Positions 18,542-27,968 of a stretch of 27,968 nucleotides of DNA are shown here, one piece after another. The DNA is from Chara braunii. Lineage: Eukaryota; Streptophyta; Charophyceae; Charales; Characeae. The notes beneath the pieces are model-generated. The model did not search any database and had not been told where the DNA came from. It saw nothing but the letters and a program-made list of their open reading frames with translations. Made by a program: the position numbers and the translations under genes. Positions within the stretch are counted from its first letter, which is position 1. Each line of letters begins with the position of its first letter. The DNA lies in NCBI GenBank assembly GCA_003427395.1, contig BFEA01000393.1:1139807-1167774 (forward strand), read 5' to 3'.

Positions 18542-20236
18542 CTATTCTCTGGCCACAAACTTCTTCAGCCTCGTCTCTGACACCCAGTCTTTCCACTCTG
18601 CTCCATTCAGCTCCTCGATCTGGTATGCACCAAACTTTCCGCATCGCATGATCCGGTAGGGACCTAACCACCTCTTGTCCAACTTCCTGGACCATTGTTT
18701 TTCCAGGGATGAATCATACAAAAGCACGACGTCCCCAACTACCAAGGGTACCTTTCTTACACGAGCCGACTGGTCTCAGCGAGCCTTATCGTCCATACGG
18801 CTCCTCTCTACCAGGTCGGATGCCTCTTGGACCCTTTCCTCAATCGCGCCCACCTGCCGAGCTCGAATATCGAGCAACTCTTCGAAAGACAGATTCACCT
18901 CCAAGTCCTGACGCCTCCAAGTCTTTAGAAAGCTCTCGACTCAGATACCTCGGCCACTGGCTGGGCTTACCTTCGGTCCATTTTGCTAGTAGAGTCGTAA
19001 TGGTACTATGACCCCTTTCCACCGGAGCATTTGCCTGAGGGTGCGCGGCCGTGGTGTAGTTGGCCACTACCCCATACCTTGATAGCAGCTCCTGCACCTC
19101 CTGGCAGGTGAACTCCGATCCCCTGTCCATCACGAATTCTCTAACGAACGGGTAGCGTAGGTGATAGTCCTCGATGCACCTGACCAGAACTGGCCCAGTC
19201 TTCGTACGGATTGCCCGTCCATCTACGAAGCCAGATAGGTTGTCGCGCGCATCGAAGATATAGTTGTAGCCATGATCTCCAAGGGGCATGAACAATAAGT
19301 CGAGGTGCACTACAGCCCCGACCTCTCTCTCCAGCCTTGGATGTAGTGGCTCTCCTGGCCTTAAACGAGACTGCTCCTGGTACGGCACACAGGAACGACA
19401 GAATTTTTCCAACCATCTCCATCATCCCGTCCCAGTAGTATAGCTCACTTATTTTGGCATATGTGGCAGTAATTCCCCGGTGTCCGCCTGCAATGCCATC
19501 GTGAAGCGCTGCTATGACGTCGATCTGACGGTTGCGACCACATACCACCCGCCAGGGGTTTCCTACTTTCCTTCTTACGAAGAGATGACCGTCCCTTACT
19601 AGGTAGCGATCCCTCATCATCTGCGCCCTATGGCTTGCGTCTCTATCACGCATCTCGCAGGATAAGAGAAGTCCCAACTCTAGGTAAATCCCATCATACT
19701 CCTCTGCGCGGAATGCCTCCTTGATCTCTCCCTCTTCGAACTCGTCATCCTGGCTCTCCAACGCCGTATCTCTTCCTTCGGCCGGATTCAGTGAGCTTTC
19801 CATATCAAGGGAGAAGCGCATTGACGAGGAGGTACATCCCTCCCATTAATTCCTCGTGATGTTTTACCTTATCCGGGCCCTCCTCTATCGTCAGTACCTC
19901 ATCCACCATACAATGGCTACCTGCGAGTGCCAACTTGATCATCCATTGGACGTCCTTACCACCCCAGGGATCCTCCTCTTCGAAAGGCTTGAGCACCAAC
20001 TCAGCTTTCCGCTCATACCCCTTAGGCGCGTGCCAGATAGGATGGCCAACGCAGCTGGGGACTCGTGGGGACCACTTATTGATGTGGAGGCGGATGTCCT
20101 CGTCCTGGTCCAGAAAGCCATCAACGGGGGGCGTATCCTCTACAGCTTCCCCGTCCTGCCTATCCCAGTTGATGCGACTTAGCCCATCTGCCCTGTTCTT
20201 GTTCCCTGGGATCCGTTCCAACTCGAAGTTGAACAT
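18542..20236 (-). pseudogene. Integrase of main element, broken
   Basis: The RT-RNase H frame continues after the TAG at 20239-20237 with FNFELERIPGNKNRADGLSR, the usual end of RNase H, then loses frame near 19810. The next frame (19821-19141) carries HDGIAGGHRGITATY, the His pair of the HHCC zinc finger. A second frame change near 19410 leads into FCRSC, the Cys pair, and the catalytic core: Asp in VVHLDLL, Asp in FVMDRGSEF and Glu in APVERGH, with exactly 35 residues between the last two (D,D35E). Near 18920 the sequence jumps from WPRYLSR to EVNLSFEELLD, shorter than usual, implying a deletion of some tens of codons. A TGA at 18778-18776 interrupts ARxDQSARV. The C-terminal GPY/F-like module LDKRWLGPYRI follows, ending LKKFVARE. 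I see no chromodomain. Confidence 0.9.
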
Positions 20237-21831
20237 CTAGATGTATGTCAACCACCTGGGAACTGTTGGATCGGACGGAACATAATTCCTCATGGAGAAA
20301 GCCAGAGTCGTTGGGTCTACCCTCAAGATGAACCTCCTGCCGAAGATGTAGTTTCGAAAAATCCGCAGACAATGAAGGACGGCGAGAGTTTCCCTCTTGA
20401 ATTGGGAGTAGTTTCTCTCTGACGTACATAGCGTGCGACTCTCAAAGCGCAACGGCCTCTCCTTCCCCTTGACGTCTGCTTGGATTAGAACTCCACCCAA
20501 GGCCGTCGGTCCTGCATCGGTCTCCACAATGAATGGTCTCGTTTCCGTAGCGTCATAATCGGGCGCTCCCAGCACCAATCCTCCTTCCCGGAACTCCTCT
20601 TTCATGTTGGCCACGGCCTCTTCCTGATCCTCACCCCAGGTCCATTCTTGATCCTGACGGACCAGCTTCCTCAATTGCTCTGTCTTTGCCGCAAAGTTCT
20701 TGACGAAAGACCTCCAGAACCCACACATACCTAAGAAGCTCCTTACATCTGTTACAGAACGGAATGGCACCGGCCACTCAACTATCTTGTCCGTCTTCTT
20801 AACATCCGGCCGCCGACCGTGCTCATTACAGACGAACCCCAAGATAGTCGCTTCCCTCATATAGTGCTTAGACTTAGGCCCACTGGCTGTAAGGTTGTAC
20901 TCCTCAAGCAAGCCCAAGACTTTATCAAGGTCTTGAACGTGCTTCCAAACAAACCGCCTTACTCCAGGCAGGGCCTCATCGTCCTCCCTTTTTCGCGGCC
21001 CTTTCACTGTCAGGTCATCGATGTACGGCTGCGTGATGTGTGGACTAACTGTCTGCATGACCTGGATCATATTCCTCTGGACCATTGCCACCGCATTCGT
21101 CCACCCTTGCGGAGCCACATTCATGTGGATAAGCCCTCGAGGCGTGTGCATAGCTGTCACTGGTCGGTCCGGCGGGTAGACCGGAAACTGGTCATATCCG
21201 GAGTAGAGGTCAATAAGTGAAATTATCGGCCTCCCAGCGCACAATTCCGATAGTGCATCAGCATTTGGCAGCCCACCTGCATCCCGTACGGTCACCGCAT
21301 TCAGCCTCTGCAAGTCCTGTACCCACCTTAGTGTTCCATTAGGCTTAATAAAACAAAACCACGGGGATGCGTAGGGTCCGCTTGAGTAGTCGACGACGTG
21401 CGTACGTATTTTGCCATCGAGGTAGTCCACTACCTTCTTCTCTTCGTCCGGATCTGGGTATCGCGCCCCTCTTAAATTCCATGGCTCGTGCGGCACGGTA
21501 TGGATGCGGATCATTAGAATCTTGTCCACATCCAACCGGCCACGCTCCTCGTCGCTGAACGCATAGGTGCAATGTCTTTTCTTCATCAGCTCCACCATCA
21601 GGGCTCTTTCCCGCGGTAGTAGGAAGTCTGGTTCTCCCACTATCAACTTCCCTTCATTTTCCTCATTGATACGGCATGGCCCTTCTGATGCATTTTTCCT
21701 CATCCGCCGTATCAACGCTCGCTCCCGTTCGTAGTACACCTCCTCGTCTTCGGTCACCAGAACGGGAACTGGGCGACACTTTTTGTCTACCGTTTTGTAC
21801 CGCCTTTGGACACCCTGCTTGAGCCGGCCCC
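20237..21831 (-). CDS. RT and RNase H of main element (Pol, -1 frame)
   Basis: This encodes the polymerase part of a Ty3/gypsy Pol. The frame is open from just after a TAA at 21895-21893, but natural entry is expected at the slippery site 21838-21832; an apparent start at 21757 is only GTG. Counting from 21757, RT motifs are ISLIDLYSGYDQF (catalytic Asp 183), MNVAPQGWTNA and PYIDDLTV (Asp 247 and 248 intact), then LGFVCNEHG and SVTDVRSFLGMCGFWRSF. RNase H starts near residue 405: VETDAGPTALGG (Asp 414), KRETLAVLHCL (Glu 456), RVDPTTLAF (Asp 481). The frame stops with TAG at 20239-20237 inside YIxMF, where related proteins seem to have Trp; the same frame then continues into integrase. All visible catalytic residues are present, so decay is recent or limited to stops and indels. 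Confidence 0.93.
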
Positions 21832-24800
21832 TAAAAAAGGTTGACTTGCCGCTCGTGCTTGTGTCTGCGCCACCGCCGGATCCATTCCCCCCTTAGGAAG
21901 CCGGTAGACCAACTCCATTTTCCCTATCTGGGGATACTCCAGAACCTGCTCCCTCAGCGCCTGAATGGCATCCGGATCGGCCATCTCGTGCGTGGCCACT
22001 ATATCCATGGCCTTTCCCACATCCGACAGGCTGAGCGAGAAGGCTTCTCCTTCTACTTCCTCCTCGGGTTCTGCCCTAAGCCTCCGATGCGCATCTTCTG
22101 ACTCCTCAATCGTGAAAGAGCCAGGGTTGGGCCTGTTCCTGAGGCACCTTGACCCAGTGTTCCGGCAGGTAATCACTTCGTAATTCCCACATGCTGGGTC
22201 ACATAAAATCAAGATTAATGACCCATCATGCTTATTATACATCAAGGTCTCTGTCCTGCATAGGAAGGACCTCCCCAGGAGTATACTATGGTCCACATCG
22301 GGCATCACAAAGAAACAGGCCCGCGCTTTCACCCTGCCAATCTCTAGTAGCACATTCGAGGCTGTTCCACAAAACACAGCCTTATTGTTGGCCCCGTGCA
22401 GGATGCCGCAGTCCGAGCGGTCTATCTCTAGTCCAAATCTGACGGCATCGGCCTCCCGAATAATGTTCATTTCGGCCCCCGTATCTACTATGGCCGTGCA
22501 CTTACAGCCTTTCACCACTAGGTCCACCACGCCACAAGCCACACACTTCCAATCCATTTTCGTCCCTGGCTCTGCCCATTCCATCTCCTTGGGCAGGATC
22601 ACGCTGAGGTGAACATTTGGTACCAACCGCCTTGACAGTCTACCCTTCAGCTCGTTTTGGAGCCTTGGCGCGGATGCCAGGATCTCTTTAAGGGTCATCA
22701 AGTCATTATGGCCCTCAAGCAGCCTGTCGATCACTCGTTCCACATCAAATCCTTCCTCTAGCCGGACCGCATACTTCTTCCTCTTTGGTGGTACATCTTG
22801 CATAACTGGTTCGGCCTCTCCACGACTTTCTCTTTTCTTGGCTCGCTGTTCGGCCCTTTGATCTTCTTCCTGACGTAACCGGTCATCTTCCCCTTCGTCA
22901 TCATCATCATCCTCTACCTCTACAGTTTCCTTCCTCCTTTCTGGTTCTGGTTCCTTCCGAGGAGGTTCTTGACACGCACCTGCCTTGGCTTGACTTCGAG
23001 TGCGGGCTGCCTGAGCCAGCCTAGCTTGCGGGGTAGGGGGCCTAGTCATTATCCCTGATCGCGGGCCCGTCCCCACAGTGGTCACTCCGCGCCGCCCTGG
23101 CATGGATTCCGGACCAGAGTCATAAAGGAAGACCTTGGGGAGGTTAACCCTCCACTCCTTCACTCCCTCGCAGAGATCTACCAACTTCCGTTGGTATCTC
23201 CCTACCTTGTCCAATAAGTCCTCCATCTTATTCAGCAGGACCACCGTCGGCTCTACCTCTTCATCGCCACCCTTATCGTCCGACTCGATGATTATGGGTT
23301 TCTCTCTTACATCCCCGGCCTGTAGCCTCTGGGTTACTTCCTCGTCACTTCCTACTTCCTCAACTCCAACTGGCAGTTCCTCCTTCTCCTGCCATAGCCT
23401 GAACGTGGCAGGGGGTGGCTGTTGTGCTGCCAACCTTCGTTGGGCCTCCGCCCTAACTCCACCAGCCTTCCCATCAATAAAATCTCCAAATTGGTCGTAA
23501 ATGTCCCCATCCATATTAGAATAAATCAGTCCATTTTTCTCGTCCTCTCTCCGTATGTTGCAAAACCTAATAGTGTGGCCCTGCTGCTCACAGTGTTGGC
23601 ATATGGCACTTCTCCAGTCAAAACGGGCCCTTCCACCACCTTGATTCCCTTGGCTGTCTTGGCCGCCTTGATTGCCTTGGCCACCTTGGTTGCCCCATTG
23701 GCCTCCTCGGCCGCCTTGACTGCCCCATTGGCCTCCTCGGCCACTGCTATTCCTGCCACGTCCTCGTCCACCGCCCCTTCCTCCATTCCCCTGGTTCCCT
23801 TGGCCTTGACTACCAGCACCCTCCACACTGCCTTGTAAACTTTTTGTGGGCGTTGGGGTCGGCGGTACCGCTGGCTGAGTTTGGACGGCCGGGTAGCTCG
23901 TGGGTGGCATACTTGTCTGGGGCCTAGCATAGGGTATTACCTGTCCAGACGGCGTTGGGCCACTCCAGGGTACATAGGTATTAACTAGGGGCCACGGCCA
24001 GTGCCCAAATGGTGGCACTGGTGCTTGCGACAGGCCCTCACTACTTGACGGCCCGGACGAGCTCGGAGATGCCGCTACCACTACTTGAGGCGCCTGGCCC
24101 TTTCCTGACCCTTGTCCGCCTTGTGCTACATTGCGCTGCTTACGCTCCGCCTTCGTAAGGTGTGGAGGTACCGGCTCCTCTTCTTCCCATCCCTCCTGGG
24201 TAGCCTCCTCTACCACGGCCCCCTTGCCTTTTTCCTGGACTGCCGCCGTCACCTTCCGCTGTATCACCGGGTCCAGCCCTGCTAATACGTCGGTTATGAT
24301 CTTCTTTACTCCTGGCGACCCAGCCGCATCCCTGTCCTTCCGTTTCTGCCTCTGTAGCCTCACCTGGTGCTGCTCGACCTGGTCAAGGCCTCCAACCTCC
24401 ACCCCTCCGTCAATGGTGGCCCAGGTAAGTTTGGCATTTCCTCCCCCATGGCTTGTTAGCTTAATTGTCTCAGATGCGGTGAGCAGTCCCAGGAAGACGG
24501 CGCACTGCGCCTCCTCTGATATCCCATGTACCTTTCTCGCCTTCTTTTTGAATTCTTGCAGGAATGCCCCAATGGTGGTGAAGTCGTCCCTATTCATTGC
24601 CTCTAGGTCCGCCATAGTCAGCAGGTCATCCCCCAACCTATACTTCCGCTGCATTCCTTCCTTAAATTTAGCCCAGTCGCCGTTGGCGTCGTCGACCACC
24701 TTCTATACTTCCGGATGGTGCTTATGGAGCACATACTGCAGGATGCGTTTGAATTTCGTCTCGTCTGGTACTCCCACCAAGGCTTGCTCCACTAGGTCCA

Positions 24801-24945
24801 GCCATTTAGAGACCCGTTCCCCATTGAAGTGGAAGGTGTCGACTTTGGGGACACTCCTCGGCGTTCTCTCCCGCTTGTCCATCGCCTCGATGAGATCATC
24901 GAGGGTCAGGACCTTGCCTGAACAGTCGCCTATGCCGCCTGTCAT
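21787..24945 (-). pseudogene. Gag and aspartic protease of main element
   Basis: The best start is ATG 24945-24943 (MTGGIGDCSG); longer versions lack an ATG. The capsid begins with PKVDTFHFNGERVSKWLDLVEQ and is interrupted by an in-frame TAG at 24705-24703, after HHPEV, then continues with WAKFKEGMQRKY. Numbered from 24699: residues 290-358 are Gly/Gln/Arg-rich RGG-like repeats; C367-C370-H375-C380 form a CX2CX4HX4C knuckle (23601-23560); then MDGDIYDQFGDFI. Acidic stretches follow (EVEDDDDDEGEDD). The protease has AIVDTGAEMNII with DTG at 739-741 (22485-22477) and SILLGRSFL at 805-813. The frame ends with TAG at 21789-21787, 45 bases after the slippery heptamer. Gag packages the RNA; the protease would mature Gag and Gag-Pol. 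Except for the single TAG, the ORF is intact over almost 1,050 codons. Confidence 0.92.
21832..21838 (-). promoter_or_regulatory. -1 ribosomal frameshift site, T_TTT_TTA
   Basis: On the minus strand the gag frame reads CCT TTT TTA GGG, so T_TTT_TTA is in the exact X_XXY_YYZ phase needed for -1 slippage, and the RT frame is the -1 frame. After slipping, translation continues AGG GGC CGG into RT without a stop. TTTTTTA is among the most efficient natural slippery heptamers. I did not find a convincing pseudoknot by eye. A simple T-run indel in this copy is the alternative. Confidence 0.7.
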
Positions 24946-25280
24946 TTTAGCAGCCTGTCCTTCACTTAACTTCCCTGTAGTAAGACGAGGTACACAGACA
25001 AGTTTATTCGGCACTCTCACTCCAGCATAAGCCTATCGATCTAACCACTTAGCCCTTGGGCGTTTCAGACTTTAACTGACACCCACGTCCCTTTCGTTCC
25101 CAGACCTACATTCACAAGGTCTACTTTCACTAAGGGCTTCCCCGCATAGTTACTATAATCCTACCACCCTCATGTAGTATTACCTACGAATTCACTTCAA
25201 ATCTCCCACTCATGCCTGATTTCTTCCTTATCCTAATACCCGGATGTCGTTCCACCAGGGACAACGGCAGGCAACCGTCA
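24946..25280 (-). other. Leader between primer site and gag
   Basis: About 335 bases separate the primer binding site from the gag ATG. No ORF with a motif is seen. Packaging signals would be expected here by analogy with other LTR elements, but nothing in the sequence shows one. Confidence 0.5.
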
Positions 25281-25298
25281 TCCCTGGCAACGGCGCCA
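25281..25298 (-). promoter_or_regulatory. tRNA-Asp primer binding site
   Basis: The minus strand reads TGGCGCCGTTGCCAGGGA, complementary to the 3' end of plant tRNA-Asp(GUC) including CCA, with one mismatch in 18 by my memory of that tRNA. It begins two bases inside the LTR end at 25301, the normal place for a minus-strand primer site. tRNA-Asp priming is known in plant Tat/Athila-type gypsy elements. It fixes the orientation of the element and shows that 25301 is an LTR border. Confidence 0.88.
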
Positions 25299-26404
25299 CC
25301 TGTCGTGCGCTTCGGTCCGGCACCACTCAGAGGTAGCGCGGGACCCTCCCGGCCGCGTCACGTAGGAGTCAGGGTACAACCCTTCTTGCGATACATACAT
25401 GGCTTCCTTAGGCCGCTCCGGACGGGTGCGCCAGCCATACCTCTCGCGAGCCCCTACGACAGGACAGGGCCTACGCGAGGCACGACTACCTCCACCTTAC
25501 AGGAGTTGTCACCTCCCTTCGGTGGGGGTATCCCAGCCGAGCGACCAGTCCACACTACGAAAGCTGATCAGCTGCAATTGCAGAGGTGGACCAGCCGAGG
25601 GCGTTTCTCGTTCGCTGTAGCATAAGGGGTACGCGCGGTACTACGCCTCTATCGGACCCGCAAGCGAACCAACATCTTGGGGGGCTGAGGTCCCAAGCGC
25701 GGCTCGTCGCCGGTCGACTAGGACGTATCCCACACGCCACACGCACACCACTATAAGGTACATAAAAGTAAAGCACACACACACACGCACACAAGTACTG
25801 AACGACGCAAAGGACGTACAACGCGACACACTCCTAGCCCCTTAGTATCCAACCCATGACTTTGCGCAGTGGAAGTCGGTAACTGCCGTACGCGAGGTTT
25901 AGTATAAGATCGCTCGAACGTAGGATCCACGCATACCAATTCACTAAGCAGCTCTATGTGAGTAACTGCGATGACGACGCATTATGTGGTGCCCATACCC
26001 AAATGGCCTATTCTGAGCCATGCGGTTGCTTCCGATGCTCAGTCGTCGGCTGAAGTGCACGCTACGGGGGGGGGGTAACCCTTTAGCGGGCGCAAAACCA
26101 GCCTGTGGGCTTTACCGCCTTCTGCACCCTGAGGTGTCCCAAAGGGTGCGGGGTAAGACGGTCCCTAGGGCACGAAGGGATTTGGAGCGGTGGTCAGTTG
26201 TCTGGCGTATCACCAGCGACACGCTGACCCTTCCGCTCGGAACTTTATCGTTCCACCAAAACAAAACCCAACAAGGAAAGTACCTTCGACTTTTATCGGA
26301 AGTGGAACTTTTTAGAGCTAGTCCTGGGACTNGGGTCGTCCTGGGCGAGGACCTTCGTATTCTAGGCTCAGGNCTAACNTCCGACCACAATTTCTTCAGA
26401 AGCG

Positions 26405-26416
26405 TATATATAAATA
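26405..26416 (+). promoter_or_regulatory. TATA-box-like sequence in right LTR
   Basis: Same TATATATAAATA followed by GAGGGG as at 5467-5478. Its plus-strand orientation is opposite to the element's genes. Confidence 0.35.
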
Positions 26417-27203
26417 GAGGGGTCATTCCTCTTCTGCTAGCCCCCTATTCCCAATTAAGTCCTCAANATGCGGGTTCTTCAAGCCACNCAAGTATCCCAC
26501 ATAGGTACGCATTATGCACATATAAACACACATGGGAATAAACGTGTGACGATCACATCTCACAATCACAGTGGGTCTCCTCATGCACATATATAAGATC
26601 GCAAGGCAGTCCAATCCAATAATCCCAATCACAGAACATACCTGCAATCCCATCAAAGAGTCAGGCAAAAGTCCATACACTACACGGAGTCAACTCCAAC
26701 CAATCTCCATGCTCATACCCTTTGCCTCAGCCACGCAAGCCCCAACCTCCAGCCAACCAACCTCCAGCCAACCAACCTTAAATAAATACTCAGTACCTTT
26801 GTTAAATGGCCATTCAATAAAAGTCCGGGTGAAACCTTAACAAAACAGAAAAGATCACCAGGGTTGAAGCCTCTTTAGGTTGAGTAAGGAGAGTGGGTTG
26901 AGGTTGAGTCGTAACCGACGAGTAGGCAACCAACCTGTTATATGTGATAACAGAAGGTGATCCTAATAGGATCAAGCTGAGTCCAGCCCACGTCCTGAAG
27001 CGACTTGATAAAAGAGACCTGTGACACAAGCCAGGCCAATCTCAAGCTAAGTCTACACGCTCAGGGAGAGTAACCTTCACCTCCTGACCTTACTCGAGCC
27101 GTCATATCTAACCAAGTCTAGGTCCACCTCTAGATAGCACTCAGCGTAAGGTGGATCTCGCCATAGCCTCCCCTACATAGGTCGTCACTTGTCCAAATAT
27201 AGG

Positions 27204-27693
27204 CTAACTCCTCTAACTTAGGAAAATTTCGGCAACGCTTCCCGTAGGAAAAGTGACATCGCAGAAAATATACTAGTCCAAAAAGTCAAACCTTTGGGTT
27301 CCAGAACGTCAAAATTTGTCTAATTCCCTGAATTAGCAAAAATTTGGTCAGCACTTCCTTCAGAGAGGAAGGCTCCCCAGATCTATACTAAGTCAGAATT
27401 GAACTTAGACATAAAGTCTAAGTTGTGTCAGATAGAATCTCAACTAACTCCTTAGATTTGTAGAAATTTCGGCAGCGCTTCCCGTAGAGAAAGTGCTAGT
27501 CCAAGATTTATACAAAGCNAAGTTTGGAATCTGAAAATGACTTTGATCCTTCAGGGCCCAACTTTGGCTAACTCCCTGATTTTGTAGAAATTTCGGCAGC
27601 GCTTCCCATAGAGAAAGTGGCTTACCAAGATTTATACAAGCCCAAGTACGAATCAAAGACCCCAGACAATGCAGAAATTGATCTAAGTGAAAA
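27204..27693. repeat. Four tandem subrepeats in right LTR
   Basis: Counterpart of 6251-6740: four units of about 116-124 bases with the shared core AAATTTCGGCAGCGCTTCCC, the second unit again the most diverged. The array therefore predates the split of the two LTR copies. Confidence 0.85.
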
Positions 27694-27930
27694 CAAAACG
27701 AGCCCAGCAAATGCAGGAAATGATTCTAACTCCTATGGCTCTAGCACGTGGCNAGCAANTACANCAACTACCTATCAAATCCAAACTCAGACTAAGAAGT
27801 GGCATCACGCAATCACATGCAGACCAACCCACAAACATGCACTCTCTCCCCATCCCAAGTTACCTTAGCAAACCATAGTTCGTAGTCTTTCAATGATTTA
27901 TCTCTCATACCCAACTTGCATAGGGCATAA

Positions 27931-27966
27931 GGCTAGACCACCCAAACTTATGGAACATGTCTAGCC
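27931..27966. repeat. Constant-loop hairpin H1 (right LTR edge)
   Basis: GGCTAGAC and GTCTAGCC with the 20-base core loop, identical to 6978-7013. The window stops two bases later, so what follows is unknown. Confidence 0.9.
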
Positions 27967-27968
27967 CA

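Larger units (their letters stand above)
15824..27968 (-). mobile_element. Main Ty3/gypsy-type LTR retrotransposon, two-Gag form
   Basis: Reading right to left: 5' LTR (25301 to beyond the window), tRNA-Asp primer site, leader, gag-protease, -1 frameshift site, RT-RNase H, integrase, second gag-like ORF. The order protease-RT-RNase H-integrase is that of Ty3/gypsy. Its 3' LTR is either the copy at 4364-7015, in which case about 8.8 kb of extra DNA lies between, or is missing. Breaks in this copy: TAG 24705-24703, TAG 20239-20237, frame change near 19810, frame change near 19410, an integrase deletion near 18920, TGA 18778-18776, and frame change near 16720. Confidence 0.88.
25301..27968 (-). 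repeat. 5' LTR of main element (cut by window end)
   Basis: Direct repeat of 4364-7015, starting at TG and bordered by the primer site. The alignment is nearly continuous, with scattered substitutions, one extra 15-base unit at 26758-26772 and several Ns, mostly between 26332 and 26488 and at 27519-27765, which suggest that reads from several LTR copies were merged. At 2.67 kb or more it is long for an LTR, within the range of Tat/Athila-like elements. Open frames exist on both strands, including one of about 170 codons on the plus strand conserved in both copies, but none has a known domain. Confidence 0.88.

Noticed and set aside
24697-24699. GTG at 24699 as the true gag start
   Set aside because: The frame upstream of the TAG carries clear capsid sequence with an ATG at 24945, so the GTG only marks where the frame reopens.

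Overview
The window looks like nuclear, repeat-dominated DNA from a large eukaryotic genome. I see no intact host gene. What can be recognised is layered retroelement debris: two Ty3/gypsy-type LTR retrotransposons, a LINE fragment, a second gag fragment and a probable small Pol III-type retroposon. The retroelement types, a primer site matching a plant-type tRNA-Asp, and a general resemblance (from memory only) of the second gag-like protein to abundant Chara proteins suggest a streptophyte, perhaps a charophyte alga. That assignment is inference. The assembly has a 260-base gap (11238-11497) and scattered Ns, so some junctions may be artefacts. LAYOUT, left to right. 1-489: nothing assignable. 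490-1615 (minus): decayed LINE reverse transcriptase. 1769-1930 (minus): PHD-like zinc finger, most likely the downstream part of an old gypsy pol. 2030-4363 (minus): that old gypsy protease-RT-RNase H, with four stops and a mutated catalytic box. 4364-7015: a 2.65 kb sequence repeated at 25301-27968, interpreted as an LTR. 6978-8042: a cluster of short hairpins with an almost constant loop and variable but self-complementary stems. 7036-7325 (minus): gag fragment of another gypsy copy. 8043-15823: no coding region; it holds CAG-rich DNA, a tandem duplication, the gap, hairpin-rich DNA, and a tRNA-like/U6-snRNA-like chimera at 13101-13247. 15824-27968 (minus): the main retrotransposon, read right to left as LTR, tRNA-Asp primer site, gag-protease, RT-RNase H, integrase, then a second gag-like ORF. 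HOW IT WORKS TOGETHER. In the main element, gag-protease runs into a slippery heptamer T_TTT_TTA placed exactly in frame, and RT follows in the -1 frame, so Gag-Pol was probably made by -1 ribosomal frameshifting. Downstream of integrase, a second protein has its own CCHC knuckle and shares the tail that follows the knuckle in the first Gag, so the element seems to carry two Gags. This copy is dead: three stops where Trp is expected, at least three frameshifts and an integrase deletion. The least explained signal is the hairpin family at 6978-8042, which recurs at the far right edge of the window.
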